Below are positions 1 through 13,400 of a DNA stretch of 64,000 bases, one piece after another (positions within the stretch are counted from its first letter, which is position 1; each line of letters starts with the position of its first letter). Source of the DNA: Dichotomocladium elegans (taxonomy: Eukaryota > Mucoromycota > Mucoromycetes > Mucorales > Lichtheimiaceae); contig JAIXMN010000050.1 in assembly GCA_025716815.1 (NCBI GenBank), positions 20,121 through 84,120 on the forward strand. The letters are read 5' to 3'. Both the position numbers and the translations under genes were made by a program. The notes beneath the pieces were generated by a model. The model saw only the letters and a list, made by a program, of their open reading frames with translations. It searched no databases and was not told the origin of the DNA.

Positions 1-2
1 AT

Positions 3-578
3 CATGCCGAGACATATTACAAATTGATCTCAAGCGTAGACATGCGTAAATTTCCGCTCACAAAGTAAGAAGAGGATATGAAACTAGTCTAAGAGGGGGT
101 ACAGCGATCTCAGCAATGATATACTCCTTTAAAAAAAGAATCGACGATGAGATTTATGCCGACTTTGAGGCTACGTTCCCCGAGATCGACGTTAAACACC
201 TTAACGATGCTCATTTCAAGTCATCTGAGGCCAAAGAGAAGTGGCGCAAGTGGATTAACAAGTACGAGAAGCGCGTAAATGAGTTTAACTTCGGTACTTT
301 GATTCGCATCGATTATCGCGATGATTATTTGGAGCAGAATACCATGTTTGGTAAGGAAAACCAACGAAGAGGCGTGGAAGAAATATCCTGTGACTTAGTA
401 TTTCCTTGAATGCAAAATTAGGTGTCCGTATGCAGGTACAATGATATAACCCACATACACAGTTTAGGAAGGCACTAATACACGTGCGACATAGTTCTAT
501 GCCATTGAGATTGCTCGCAATAAGAAGGGACTGAATGAGGAAATGCGTCAACAGCTGAAGGCAGCAAAGAGCTCATGA
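3..578 (+). CDS. PBDC1-like protein (YPL225W family), 3' part, 4 exons
   Basis: The 5' end lies outside the window. Visible exons are about 3-64, 139-350, 422-435 and 495-578, joining to about 123 residues that end in a TGA. The reading contains the family blocks HAETYYKLISSVD, IDDEIYADF, KSSEAKEKW, NFGTLIRIDYRDDY and FYAIEIARNKKGLNEE, in the order known from human PBDC1 and yeast YPL225W, a chaperone linked to eEF1A folding. All introns fit GT-AG, and phases agree only if a 14-nt exon (422-435, coding GVRMQ) is used between the second and last exons. The obvious ATG at 116 lies inside the first intron and is not the start. Identification is from family conservation; the splice sites are my reading. 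Confidence 0.85.
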
Positions 579-796
579 AAAGACAATTCTCCAATAAAGA
601 CAATAATTCGTTTTAGATCTAGGGATTCAGTGGGATACTTATCACCCCGCACAAACAGACGAGATATCCGGAGATTGTTCAACCTTCATGTTGTTCCGCT
701 CCGTGTCTATAAAAAGGGTAAAGATGGGCACCGAGTAGGACAAGGCGTGTAACACTCCCTCTTTTTCCGTTTTCTCCCAATCCATTGTATAAGACC

Positions 797-2736
797 ATGT
801 CCTCAAGAGTTTCTGCTGCAAGCGCGCGATTCCTCACTCGAGGTCGACTGCTGACAATGGGAGCCTTTGCGGCTACCTCTGGTGCTGTATACATGTCAAC
901 TGTTGCGCAGCGCGCTCCTGTGCGGGCCGAGAAACCGCTCGTCTTGTGGGAGTCTCTACCGGGCGAAAATATCCCAGTTAGACAGGGGCTGGCGAAGTTG
1001 CGAGGCACCGTCGCCGAGCAGCAGTTCAGGACATCGTTGTCTCAGAAGACCGAATTCGACGTGGTGATTGGTAACGTCTAATAAAAAAAGAGAGAGATTT
1101 GACAACCGAATCTAAAATATCGCTGTTAGTTGGCGGTGGTATTGTGGGCCTGGCTACAGCCCGCGAACTGCTGCGGCGCTATCCAACTATGACGGTGGCC
1201 GTCCTTGAGAAGGAACGAGAAGTAGCAGCCCATCAGACAGGCCATAACAGTGGGGTTATCCACGCCGGTATCTATTACCAGCCCGGGTCACGCATGGCGC
1301 GCACGTGTGTCCGCGGCGCCGACCTGATGTATGAATACTGCGCAGAGCACGATCTGCCCATCGAGCGCTGCGGCAAATTGATTGTGGCCGTGAACGAAAA
1401 GGAGCATCAGCAAGTCGAACGGCTCTTCGATATTGCCTCGAAGAACGGTGTCAAAGGACTCCAGGTCCTGAACAGCGATGAGGTAATTTTGGCTAAAAAG
1501 AAGCGTTTATTCTCCGGAGCTTGCGGGAAGTTTAATTGTTCTCCCGCGTCTTTTTTTTTTTTTACTGCAGATCCGTCGCCTGGAACCCAATGTCGAAGCG
1601 TACTCTGCTCTATATTCGCCCAACACGGGTGTCACGGACTATGGTCTTGTCGCTCAATGCATTGCTAACGAGATTATTCAATCTGGGTATGTAGTAAAAG
1701 AGCGGTCATGCAAGATCCTTCCCCACCCGTTTTTTTTTTTTTACACCCGCTTATTATATTCATAGTCGCGCTGAGATCAAACTGGCTTTCGAAGCCATCC
1801 AATTTGACAAAAGACCTGATGGCAGGATCGAGGTACGAAAAAGAGATGCTAAATTAGGCACTATTTGTACGACATGTGCCCCGTGACTGAAGGCGAGGAA
1901 TGGGGGTTGTGGGTTATATAATAGATTCTGGGCAAGGAGCCAAACCAACGCGGGCCGGGTCTCAAGGTTACAGCGAAGAATGTGATCACTTGTGCTGGGT
2001 TCTACTCTGATCGCGTTGCTGGCCTCGCGGGCGGTGATGCTTCTAAGGCACGCGTAGTCACTTTTCGCGGCACGTATTATCAGCTGAAGCCCGAGTACCG
2101 TGGTGTGTGCCGAATGAACATTTACCCCGTCCCCAGTGGCGGCGGAATCCCGGTCGGTGTCCATTTCACCCCCACGGTATGTACCGAAAATGTCCAGGAC
2201 GTTTTTTATTCGTCCCGCATTAACCATATATCTATGCTATTAAGGTCAATGCGCGCCGAGGCATTCAGATGATTGTCGGACCAGGCGCTTGCCTCACCTT
2301 CTCTCGTGAGGGCTATGGCTTCTTTGATGTGGATCTGAAAGATCTCTGGGATTCTCTTACCAACCCGAATTTATGGGCTTTTGCGGCCAAGAACCCTGGA
2401 CTTTCAATTGGTGAGCTGTACAAGGACTTGAACAAGCGTGCGTTCCTGCGATCCGCTCAGGCCTTCATGCCTGGTTTGACCGAGGATATGGTCGAGGAAA
2501 GCTTTGCAGGCGTCATGGCACAGGTGTTTGAGGACGGTGGCATTGCTGCCAATGACTATATCTTGGAACGCAAGGTAATGGATGGTAAGATCCTCTGCTT
2601 GCGAAATGCCCCCTCTCCTGCGTGCACCGCGTCTCTCGCAATTGCCGAGATGGTGGCTGATACTGCGGCTGAAGATTTCGGATGGGATCAACAGCAGCAG
2701 CAGGAGCAGAAGGAGAATAAGATGGTGCAGAACTAG
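797..2736 (+). CDS. L2HGDH: L-2-hydroxyglutarate dehydrogenase, mitochondrial, 6 exons
   Basis: FAD-dependent enzyme that oxidises L-2-hydroxyglutarate to 2-oxoglutarate, a metabolite repair reaction in mitochondria. Exons 797-1070, 1130-1482, 1571-1686, 1766-1832, 1925-2176 and 2245-2736 give 517 residues. The N-terminus is basic and Ser/Ala-rich like a mitochondrial presequence. The dinucleotide-binding motif VVIVGGGIVGLATA is created across the first splice junction. HNSGVIHAGIYY, VTCAG-type and GPGACLTFSREGYG segments follow, as in the DAO/L2HGDH family. ATG 797 is chosen because the upstream in-frame start at 785 is a TTG. The C-terminus ends in a short Gln/Glu tract. The next stretch (2737-4028) holds a CT microsatellite in the likely 3' UTR and no gene I can support. 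Confidence 0.93.
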
Positions 2737-2795
2737 ACGATCCTGGCCCAGGTGGCATAGACACAGTCGTAGACGGTTGCTTCTGCTCCCTTCCT

Positions 2796-2801
2796 CCCTT
2801 C

Positions 2802-2836
<35 letters not shown>
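2796..2836 (+). repeat. CT-rich microsatellite
   Basis: About 40 bases of CT/CTATCT repeats directly downstream of the L2HGDH stop, probably in its 3' untranslated region. It creates several spurious Arg/Glu- or Leu/Ser-rich reading frames. Confidence 0.9.
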
Positions 2837-4028
2837 TTCCCCGCTCTCTTACTCTTCCTTAGATCTATTTGCTTTTCCATCATCCTTTTACTCCTACTGC
2901 TTTATGTTTTGTATACGATTAGAAAAACACAGGCTCCCTCCATATTTACTTCGTCCAGCTCGTGACAAGTATATATATCCATATAAATATCTTTGCATAT
3001 ACTCTGTCAAATAATATGCACAAATATTAAAAAGACGGATTTCTTTGCTTTTTTCATCAACGTACCAGACTAACCCACGTGCTGTGGTGACCGAAGACCA
3101 GACCAACTGAAGCATCGCTGGTGATGGGGGCGGAGGAGAAGGGAAGTGATGGATCATCCCGGTTTCTACCGCAATTCGGAATGACGACGGATCAAGCACC
3201 ACACGGACAGGAAAAAGACTGCGATGGGGGTGGAATAAAACGATTAGGGATAGGTACACAAGCCACCAAAGACAAACAGGCAGGGAATCTACTCTTCATA
3301 TGACAAGCATTGAAGCTGTATCTCGAAACTGATGCGCGGCCTGTTCCCAAGTCAATTCGCATCGGCGGCCGTCGCCGTGTTGTTGTTATCTTTGATGTGA
3401 TACAACGGGGAAACCGGACGAGTTGGCAACTTGCCAAACTGGGAACATTTTCTAATTCCGGACTCAGATGTGCTACTTTGGGCGAATTCAAAGATGTTGG
3501 AATAAAGTACAGAATATGCCCCATACTCAGTCGATTCAGGAGGGGCTCTGCGGCGTATCATTGAAGGTGTAACGGTCTCGAGCCATCAAGAGATGATACA
3601 CAAGGAGTCCTGGTCCATTAGCATGTACATAAATACAAATATCATCATAGGTATCAGGCCAACCTAGGGCAGGGTAAGGTCAATGATCCAGGTGGAACAA
3701 TGCTCAACGATGTCATTGGTATCGCTGTGCCATTTCAAGATATCCAATCAGGATGAGATTGCTAGGGAATTTCCATGACTCTATTCTGGTGATGTACATA
3801 ATTCGAGCACAACGAGCATGTTTGGCAACATGCAGACTGGTGCAAGAAAAGCAACCTTCCGTCACTGAGATGAATATCATGCCTCAATATCCGTTACACA
3901 ATAACTGGTCCTAAGTCAATAATTATGACAGCCATTCGTACTTGATTCTTTTCCTGACTTGTTTTGCTATGTGGGCAAAGCACTCTGTAGCGTCTTTTTC
4001 AGAGATTTATGGCGATGTTCACCTGTCA

Positions 4029-4441
4029 ATGGCGTCAATGGCGTCGGAAGACCTGAATCACTGGCTGGTCTCATCCCTCATATCAATACATGAGTAAGCG
4101 CTTTTCACTCTTTGGATGAATTTGAACCAGGGATATCTGTCGAAACGAAGTGATATGCCTTCGAGTATTAATGATTTTTTTAACAAATCTCCACCAACGG
4201 AGTCATATATCAAGCCGTGAGTCCGAGTCAAGATCAAGACCATTTGTACAGATGAATGCTGCTGCCAAAGTACTGAAGAAACATCTTTCTTCGCTCAATG
4301 TCCTCCTTTACACACTTCGTTTTCCCAAGGTAAATTTCGTACACATGGAATCGAATAAAAATTAAGTCGATATAAAAGGTTCATCATCTCTTCCCCCCGT
4401 GTAAGCTTTGTAAAATCTCTGAGCAAACGCAACTTAGTTGA
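4029..4441 (+). CDS. Possible three-exon gene of unknown function
   Basis: I do not recognise this gene. ATG 4029 opens a reading that continues through exon 4029-4093, GT-AG intron, exon 4131-4329, GT-AG intron, exon 4379-4441 with a TGA. Phases are compatible at both junctions and the total is 108 residues. The product starts MASMASEDLNHWL, is helix-prone in the middle and has a Ser/Arg patch followed by a short CKLC. Further open plus-strand segments at about 4460-4500 and 4857-4999 could be extra exons, but the phases do not join cleanly. It could equally be chance. The rest of 2837-5147 shows no other supportable gene. Confidence 0.3.
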
Positions 4442-5147
4442 TCGGGTTATACCCATAAACGCAGAAAGAAGGCTCTTTCAACAAAGAACAACGTCCCCTT
4501 GTCTAAATTGGTAAGCCAACGCTACGCTACCTTATTTACCAATCTTTTTGATTTAGGTATATATCTTAGAGAGATACATCCTGATCTGACGGCTAGGTAT
4601 CCCAAAAATGACAAGCCTTTAACATCCTCTCTCAGCCTGTGAAACCAAACCTTGAACAAGCAACAAAAAAAATGAGTCTGTTGCTTAATTGCTTTGATAT
4701 GAGCTCGTTGGTCATAATCACAGGTCTTGCCATTACTAACATGGCTTGAATATTATTCGAATGGCCCAGATGTAGGCGATATACGTAGAAAAAACGTGCC
4801 CATGAGCAGGACGTCCATTGGATAGATCCCTCTTTGCGAGTTGAGTCAAAAAGATGGCTGTGGCTATTGAGAACTACAAATGGCTCTGGCATCCATATCT
4901 TTGGATCTCCGGCTTTTAAACCAGATCAAGCGCACATTGGCGTCTTCTTAATCGATCCCAAGATCGGTTCTTCTGGTTGTGACTTTATCATTACGTAGGT
5001 CGGCTATCAAGCAAAAAGGAACGAGGTACATGGTGGTTTTTTTTTTTTTTACAATAGGCCAGACGAAGCATCCATTGCGAGATGTTTACTACTTTGAAAA
5101 TAAAGTACATAGAGGCTGAGATTATGAGTCGGTGGATTATTGTTGTC

Positions 5148-8100
5148 TCATTGAACCTGGCATTCAACAGGTATATCGTTGCCTTGGCCTGTAAGAAGGA
5201 TCTGCTCCACAAGATTCCTGCGTCCTTGGGAAATTTGAAGACGCTCAGTTAACGCTGCAATTGTTGCATGAGAAAAGCTTCGACTGCTACTCGTACTTCT
5301 ATTGTTCTCTTGCAAGCGGGCAATAATATCGTCAACGTCATACATCAGTGAAGATTCCGAGTAGGATGTTTGCAACGTCGGATGCGTCTTGCGGGACGTT
5401 GTAGGCATGGCAGACGTGGGCGAGAAAATTTTTATACTATCGTCAATACCAGAGACTGCCATGACAGGCATATATGGATGTCCCTATGAATAAAGACGTG
5501 GTAGTTAATATGGCTAAAGGTCCAAACCCCCTCCTTTTACTGTATGCGGAAACCATTACCATAACAATGTTGACAGTGTCCTCGTCGCCGCGTAAAAGCT
5601 GTACAATCTTTGCTGTCTTCTTATCCCATACGAAAACGTAGCCGCTTTCCGAGCCAGAAACAATATATTCGTCATGGAGACCATAAAAGTTAACATCTTT
5701 GACTGTCTGGATATACCGTTCAGAAAAAGAAGTTAATCACCGCCATAATAAAAGGCTATTACCTACCATAAAGTTACATAGACCAACGTATTTCTTCCGG
5801 TGTGCAACAATGCCAACCTCGCTTTCGAGTTCTGCGATTGGTCGAAATGCTTCATCATCATCATCATAGTAATCAATATCCTCATCAGTGGAATTTCCCG
5901 CGTCACTGGGGTCATCCTCCTCGCTGGATGCATCCTCCTGTCCAGGTTGCCCCTGTTCCTCCTCGCTATCCTCTGTTTCTTCATCTCCCATGAAAGCATC
6001 ACCTTCGTGATCGACCTCAGCCTGAGCCTGATCTGCGTTCATCGATATTATGGTAGAGTGGCCAGAATGTTGGGTATCAGAATCGCTCTCGCCGTTCACA
6101 CTAGAGGTCTCCATTTCGATATTCTCGTCATCGCTCACGCCAGATGTGCTGGAGCTTTCACTTGGGCTAGATGCGACAGAGCTGCGTTGTGTGTGGGCGA
6201 TGGCACTGTCATTATATGAAGGGAAGATGCTGTACATGCTTTCAAGCCACTTCCATCGATCAATATTTGAGTCCAACGTAAGTGTCTCTTGGACACCTTC
6301 TTCGTTAAATCCTTCACGAAAGAGGGCTGACTGGATATCATGATCAAATGCATCAAATTTCTGTCCCCAGCTTTCACTTGTGGTAATATTTTCGTCGGTG
6401 GGTTGCGACACTGATACATGACGTGATGTGTAGATGTTTTTCGCGCTCTTGAGGTACCGTGCTGCTTTCCGTAGCCAGAGCTCTCGGTCTTCGCATCCAT
6501 TTGAGCGCTGGCCTCCTGTTGCAATCCAAAGTCCAACGGCAAGGCACCAAAACCCGCTCACTGTCCGGATATCGAACGCAGCAGCTTCAGCTTCACGAAT
6601 TAGAGTGCGAGAGGATGCGATTTCTTCCTCCCGATAATCGGCATCTGCGAAATCCAGGGCCGGGTTTTCGTGCGCCCTTCTTAACCGGACTGCTGTCATC
6701 ATGCACAACGCCCATATCTTCTCAACCATAACTTCCTCTATTGGGCCTCTTCTGCTTGATACTTTATGCTCTGCAGCAGCCAACGCGTCGTCTATATCAC
6801 TGATTACACTTGACAGCTCGCCATTCCGAAATTGACGAATTATTTCTCTTCGTTCATCCAGCGGCGCGTAGTCCTGATTATTGCGCTTTGGGCGAGAAGA
6901 GGATTGTGCGCGAGTATCTGTAGGTGATCGTTCGATAGGCGAATCATGCATATCAAACAAGTAGATTCCATCCGACATCCAGCTGCCAATCAGCTTCCAA
7001 TATGATCGATGTTAGTGTAAGCGGCTAATCCTTTTCGGTACCCATGGTCATCTCCCTACCTCACGGCCATTAGATTCACTGAATTTGCAACCAGATACGA
7101 TTTTCTCTCGATGTCGAATGCTGTCATTGGTCGAGGTGAAGCGCTTTATACATCTCGACTCGACATCATATTGCATCCGTTTCCCCCCTCCACGACTCCC
7201 TCTGCCGACCATACGTCGGTCGTGAAGGAATATATAGTTTTCTCGTCCGGCAACAATGAAGTATTGTGGGTATAGTCGGTTGAGAGACATGGTGTACAGG
7301 CCAACATTATAATCGCCATAGTCCAGGAGCGGCTTAGGGCAGCCTTGTCCGGCATCGAACCTTTCAGGACGTCCATGCGGTCTTGATGGAAGCGCCCGAC
7401 CGAAAATAGTATGGATCGAATGAGGAGAGCAAACGTGGGGCTGACGCAAGTCGAAATGTCGCACCGTTCCTTAAAATTGCAAACCGTTAGCTTACGCTTC
7501 ACGATTTAGCACCCATTTCGGCGTACCATCCTCTGAGCAGGTCATAAACTCAAAGGGGTTATTATCGATTGCGATCCGCTTAGTTGTGCTTCTGTGGCAA
7601 GTATAGACATGCCTCAATCGACCCTCTTCGGATTCATTCACGTCGAAGACCCGGACTTCAGCATCACCTGCTACGGTCACTATGACCCGATCCGATGTTT
7701 CCGGCATGAATTTCGCATTGAAGATGTTGTCCCGGTGGCCTAAGAACCCGGTCGCATACCGCCACTGTTGTTGTCAGAATGGATATCGGTCAACGCGACG
7801 TTGTCCACTCACCGGTTTCGATTGAATATGCCAGTTGATAGTTTTCATAAGTCTTCCAAACGTTCACACGTCTATCATCTGACCCCGACAAAAGCTTGTC
7901 GCCACCTCGGGACCAGCTTTCTCGACGTCAATAGCGAAGCCCAGGTGAGCTCACACATATCAGAGCTTACTATAAAGTATTCACACAGCCCGTGTGATCT
8001 TCCAACTTTTTCTCTAGAGTCAATCGATCGATCCAATGGCGGTCGCCATAGATGCCTTGCGCTGACAAGGTGAAATTCGAGATCTCTGTTAATAAAGAGA

Positions 8101-8223
8101 AGGTGGCTCGGTTATATATGTATGTCACCAACCAAAAGTATTTCCCGAGAACCCTAGCCTCGGTTTGAATCGTAAGCGATTTAGTTCTTTTTCAAGCAAG
8201 AAATGCTGGATAGTGAATGACAT
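5148..8223 (-). CDS. WD40-repeat DCAF protein, WDTC1-like, multi-exon
   Basis: A long minus-strand gene with N-terminal WD40 blades, an acidic/helical insert and C-terminal WD40 blades. This is the layout of WDTC1/DCAF-type substrate receptors of CUL4-DDB1 ubiquitin ligases. ATG 8223 starts a short exon (8223-8133). Following exons read DHTGCVNTL, LLSGSDDRRVNVW, GHRDNIFNAKFMP, VRHFDLRQPH, DYGDYNVGLYTMSLNRL and YFVAG-type blocks, then a 5.7-7.0 kb exon with a helical region and a long Asp/Glu/Ser-rich stretch. C-terminal exons read KDVNFYGLHDEYIVSGS and VMAVSGIDDSIKIFSP, the signature last blades of this family. The stop is at 5148. Most splice sites are canonical. The family is secure; the exact orthologue (WDTC1 versus DCAF6/8) is not. 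Confidence 0.85.
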
Positions 8224-8399
8224 ATTTTATCGAGGACAAAAAAAAGCTCACACGCCCCGTCTCTGGAATTACGTGCATTGATTTACAACGCAATCTGGGT
8301 TTAAATATGGACATGCACGACACACAAAAAGCGTCAAAATAAAACGTCGCATAAAGGCCGAGACATACCCGTTAGTCAACAGAAATATCAGCCCCATCC

Positions 8400-8700
8400 T
8401 AATCTTCAACTTACCCCGAAGGTAGCTAGGTGTGCCATTGCGGTAACAATGGCGGAACAGGGAGGAAGGACCGAGAAGGGACGATGACGGACCAACTACA
8501 ACACCAGCGGCAGAAGCATCGGGGGAAGCAACGGAGGAAGCAGACCAAGACAAAAGCACCTCGACGAAGCCATAGTGGGAGACCTGCCAAACCACGGTCC
8601 CACCCAAAGCCCATATCCTCTCCTCTTGAGGCACTTGGGTTAGGCTGATATCGCTATCTACAGAGGATCCGAAATTAGTAGATTGCAGAATGGAACAAGG
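8400..8700 (-). repeat. Tail segment of a Tc1-like transposon family
   Basis: This stretch shares several blocks with 20355-20530, among them CTTACCCCGAAGG, CCCAAAGCCC and CACTTGGGTTAGG, in the same order and orientation. It lies directly downstream of the minus-strand transposase relic at 8675-9381, so I infer it is the 3' part of the same transposon family. Confidence 0.55.
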
Positions 8701-9381
8701 ATAACCTATTGTCTTTTACTTTGTGTTTGATAACTGACGAAAGCTGCTCAATCCGATTGAGTTCAGGCGAGAATGGCAGAAGATAAGCACATTGATATCC
8801 TCGACACTCGATGTATTTAGCGATATCCTGAACATTATGTATAGGTGCATTATCCATTATAAAATAATGCTCTTACACTCTTCATTGAGAATGCGCGAAC
8901 GACCCTTCGAGTTAGGTTTTTTAAAGATGCTTCCAGGGTCCTTCTCGTACAGTAATGCCCATTGCTGGACTGAACGAACATGGATTCCTAGCTGTTTTGC
9001 AGCAGCTGATGCGCTCAAGACCTTCTCAAACATCACTTTGAAAAATCTGACCTTGCCTTGGTCAGTATACGCTGTGTAACTGTGATTGATCCCCGCTTCT
9101 TCCATCCTTTCGCTTGGGAATATGTGTGGTAGCAAGATCAGGGTTATATCTGCAAGATATGCTGTGCAGATATTCAGTGTGAGGACAAATGGATTGCAGA
9201 GAGTACATTTCTTTATCAACGACATGATCTTGGCCATCTTCATAGAAAAATACATAGGTTGCTCATTTAAGAATGTAAAAGTATATAAAAGGGATGGAAG
9301 CGACCTCTTTCGGTGGATGCATGTGGCATTTTGTGATCCTGCGACTTTAGAACTGGCAAGGGTGCGACTTTGATTTGGCAA
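8675..9381 (-). pseudogene. Relic of a Tc1/mariner-type (DDE_3) transposase
   Basis: Two separated minus-strand fragments belong to one protein family. The N-terminal helix-turn-helix part (about 8860-9080) reads AAAKQLGIHVRSVQQW. The C-terminal catalytic part (8675-8857) reads MDNAPIHNVQDIAKYIE then LLPFSPELNRIEQ, the second Asp and the Glu region of the DDE_3 domain. The central third, including the first catalytic Asp, is missing, so the copy is dead. A second, more decayed copy is at about 18380-18680. The flanking 9400-10060 shows nothing I can call. Confidence 0.75.
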
Positions 9382-10479
9382 ATGGTGTATGTATTTCCGT
9401 AGATTCGGCCAGAGAAGGCGACTATAGCCCTACAGTACATTGCTCATCAGTATTTCACAGGGTTGTATATTCGTTTTTACCAAGTCAATGGAAATGTATA
9501 CCAAAAAAAACGATGACCGACCCATGTCGAAATCCTCAGGGCATGATATATTTAGCGATTCTCATAGGTACATTGTCCGTTACCAAAATAACAGGGACTT
9601 CATATGTTTATATTTACACGCCTCCTGCATCTCGGCATGTATGAATTCGAGATAAGTTACAGTTAGAATTCACTGAGAGTGTCAAACCCTTTTTGTTTTC
9701 TTGGCGTATGAAAATCAATCCTAGAGGATAACAGTGGTATGCGGTTAATGTAGAAAGCCATTAATTATATTATTCTATCAGCAAGTACTACCCGGCACTC
9801 TCGAGATATCAGCTCATTGTTTGAAACCACCTATTGTTTTATTAAATGGCCCTATGAAAACTGCGTACTTCTCACGGAAGACTGAGACCTTACAAACTGC
9901 CTTAACTTTACGTACTCTACGCACCAGAAGGGTTCCGAGAAAAGTTATGATCTCGGAATCCATCAACTGCAGGCTACGATACTAGAGTCACGAAGCACTT
10001 GACAACGGCAAGGATTCACCGTCAGGGTCATTCTTCTTTCACGGCTCGGGGATATGGGTAGCTACAAGTTCAGAGCTGCCCATACAAGATGTATGACACC
10101 AATATTATGTGAGAACAGATAGATTGATGAGACTACGCTTCCCTCCTCAACGACATAGTCCATTGCTTCAGGGCAGCCGCATTCATCAGCAACATGACCC
10201 TGCCCGTCTTTGTAAAGACGCTGATTGCTTATTTTAAAATGTTTGATGAGGATAGCTGACGTATATTTATAGAGATGAGTTTCCCTAGCTCTTTGTACGC
10301 CGTCTTTTTCGACGTCTCTGCAAAGATGTCTCGGCGGATCCTGCTTTTTGAATCGTGTAGCATGTAACTTTGATTTTAGGGATCTGTCTATATTAGCGAC
10401 GGCTTCTTCGTGCGATAATGATGACTTAATGATCAATGGTATTTGCTCTGGAGCGGCTGATAATGAGGGGGTATCGTCA

Positions 10480-13400
10480 CTACATTCGTCCAAATGAGAG
10501 CGAGAATATACATGGTTGTGTCTTCCTGACTTCCGTTACCTTGCTGACATCTGTGCTGGTCCTTAACTGCTGTGCGATCCATTCATGGTGGAATGCCTCC
10601 TGAGGTTGCATGCGTCGCGAAGGATCCCATCGAAGGCATTTCTTGATAAAATCCACAAATACAATATCCGGACATCCTCGCAGCATATGAAGTAATGTTT
10701 TTGATCCTGGCTTTCGCTTCTTTCCGTGGGCGCTTACAAATGGACGTGGTCGCCCATCGAAATCTATAAATCATGATTTCTGGTTAGTATCGTCGAATTT
10801 TTTTAATTCCGCTTAGTTTGGTCTTGCCAAAAAAGAGGGCACGTCGTGTGCTCTGTTCAATAATATGGCGGGGTGGGACACCAAGTACTTCCATTATGCA
10901 TCCAAGCTGGTCCTGCTCGGTGTCACCAGGGAAAAGAGGGACCCCTGCATAAAGCTCTGCGAGGATACACCCTAAGCTCCACATATCAATGGGTCTCCCA
11001 TACGTGATTCCTAAGTACTCTGACAGTTAAGATTCCCTGCCCAATCCTAGCGCGATTACATGCCCGTACCAAGTATAACCTCCGGAGCACGATAGAACCT
11101 GCTCTGGATGTACGTGTACACTATAACGAGGGTAACATCGTACTATTGGATTAACATCGTAGTGTCTATGCATGTTTTCTGCGTACCTTTTTCATTTTCA
11201 AAGCAGCTGCTTCCAAAATCGATGACCTTGATGGTACTTTTGGATGGATGCTTCAACAAGATATTCTAAGGAACAGAATTTATACATCTGCGTTATAGCT
11301 GGCGTCGCTAGTTTTAAATTTACCTCAGGCTTCAAATCACAATGTATCACCTTATGTTGCTCGAGAAGATATAGAGACTTCAGAATCTGGATAGCAAATC
11401 TTTTGCGCTGCATCAATTATGCTACTGTTTTGGAGCGTCTGCACAAAAAAAAAATTACCTGCGGATCAAGCTTAGACTAAAGCCTTGGAAGTCGTTGCTT
11501 TTGATGAACTCGTACAGATTCATACTCAGACACTCAAACACCACGCACATGTGGTCTCGGAAATAAAAATAGTCGATCATTCTAATGTTATGATGCCGAT
11601 CATCTGGGTCCTAAATTTTGAGCGTTTTATTACTTTATTTTCTCCGTTACGTTGCATACCGACTTACCCATTCGACTAGCTTTTTGAGTATCCGAACCTC
11701 TGTCAATGCCTGACCTTGGAAGCGTCTCTTGTTGCGAACCAATTTGATGGCAACATACTCTCCCGTCTTGTGATCGAGACATTTCACCACTTGTCCAAAT
11801 GATCCTCGACCCAGGCGTTTAAGTATTTCATATCGGTACGCCAACTGATCATGAGCAACGAGATGATAATCACCACGCTCATCGTCATAGCCGTAATTAA
11901 GAATCGGATTGTCGCATGTGCCTTTCACCTTTTTAGCGTGCGGCCCGAAAAAGTAGATTTGTTCGTATTTTGCAATTTCACGGCGCTCGTACTCGGAAAG
12001 GTACTGTGAATAATACCGTAGAATTGTCTCTACGCTTTTCGAGGAACGCTCGCGTGGCGGTGAGTCTTTTGTTACTGAACCGCCACTTTCATTCGGCGGC
12101 CAATTGGATCGGCTCATTACTGCTTCCATGTCGGGAAGCGAAAACTCATGGCCGTAGTCACCGTGGACTCCCTTTCGGTGGGCACTTGGTAGCGGAATAG
12201 TAGCTTTGTCATTACCTCCTTGGTGATGATATTGCTCAGGGTAGTTTTTTCGTATTTCATGTAATGAGTTTACTTGTCGCACTAGAAGGGCCATCATTAG
12301 AAAATACATGCATGTATATATCGAAAAGGGGGATTTTACCTTTCTTATTTTTCATTGGCAGGCATTCCGTGTTAGTCAGATCATTGACAAGACTTGTACT
12401 GATGTTGGCATGCAAAGGTGGAATCTGATCCAAAGAATTACTCATATCAGCCTTTAGACTCCCATAAGGACCCTCTCGGACAGAAGCCTGTGGTCGCAAC
12501 TTGGGAGATAATAAATGGTGAGTCTCGTTGCTGTGGTGTTTGATATTCTTATCCACAACTGGCAAAGACTGACTTTTCGAGAGTGCGAATGTACTCGGGC
12601 CAGTCGCTGTCCCGTCGTCAATGGATATATCGCCGCTGATGGAGCCATGTCGCTGTTGGTCAGTATGTCGAGATAAACAAGAAACAGAGGACCCTCTTAT
12701 TGTTACTGGCATGGATGAGCGATGATTATCATTGCCAACTTTGGGGGTCGTTGACATCATTAAATCGTCGCAGCTGGTTACACCATTGTCAGGGCAAGCT
12801 ATTATAGTAGCGGAGATTGGTTTCGCCTTGCCGTGGTTTGCGTCATTACTTGGGATTGACACTATTCCAACCGGCTCAACCTTTAAAGGCGGTAAAGGAA
12901 GATACGGTACGGGTGGCGGTGTTGCCAAACTTCCTGGCAGTGTCTACAGCATTGTTGTGTTCACACCAGTCCATCCGTGGGAAAAATCATATCCGTACCT
13001 TCCCGCGACGGCGTGTTCTGAGAAGAGTCTTCGTTGTTCGAAGAGCTCCATTCTGCTCCTCTGCATTGTTTGTTCGACCGGTCGTGTCCGAACTGTTGGG
13101 GGTCTTTGGTTTCTGACATTCTGTAGAGAAACTCATTTTCTTCAGTAAAGAACGGGCACCTTTCCTGAATGACGCATCAAAGCCCGTCGAAGATTGACGT
13201 CCTCCTGCAAGTTTAGCTCCAGCAGTTCCAATCCTCCTCGCACCAGGAAACCAGCTGACTCGGTAGTCATTTGCATGCTTGTTCTCGCTCAGACCAGTAT
13301 GATCAGGGCTGAATCCACTACTGTTAACATTGTTGCTGTTGGCATTTTCATTTGATGATAACCAGTCCTCTGGCAGGTGTTCAATATTCCACTTATACTG

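Noticed and set aside
116..409. 97-aa ORF starting at ATG 116
   Set aside because: Its first residues are intronic; the conserved PBDC1 frame enters at 139 from an upstream exon.
2582..2965. Arg/Leu-rich ORF over the L2HGDH 3' end
   Set aside because: Produced by the CT microsatellite and the antisense/shifted frame of L2HGDH.
10062..10493. C-terminal exon of the DYRK kinase (143-aa open frame)
   Set aside because: No donor/acceptor pair with correct phase joins it to the kinase domain; left as a possibility only.
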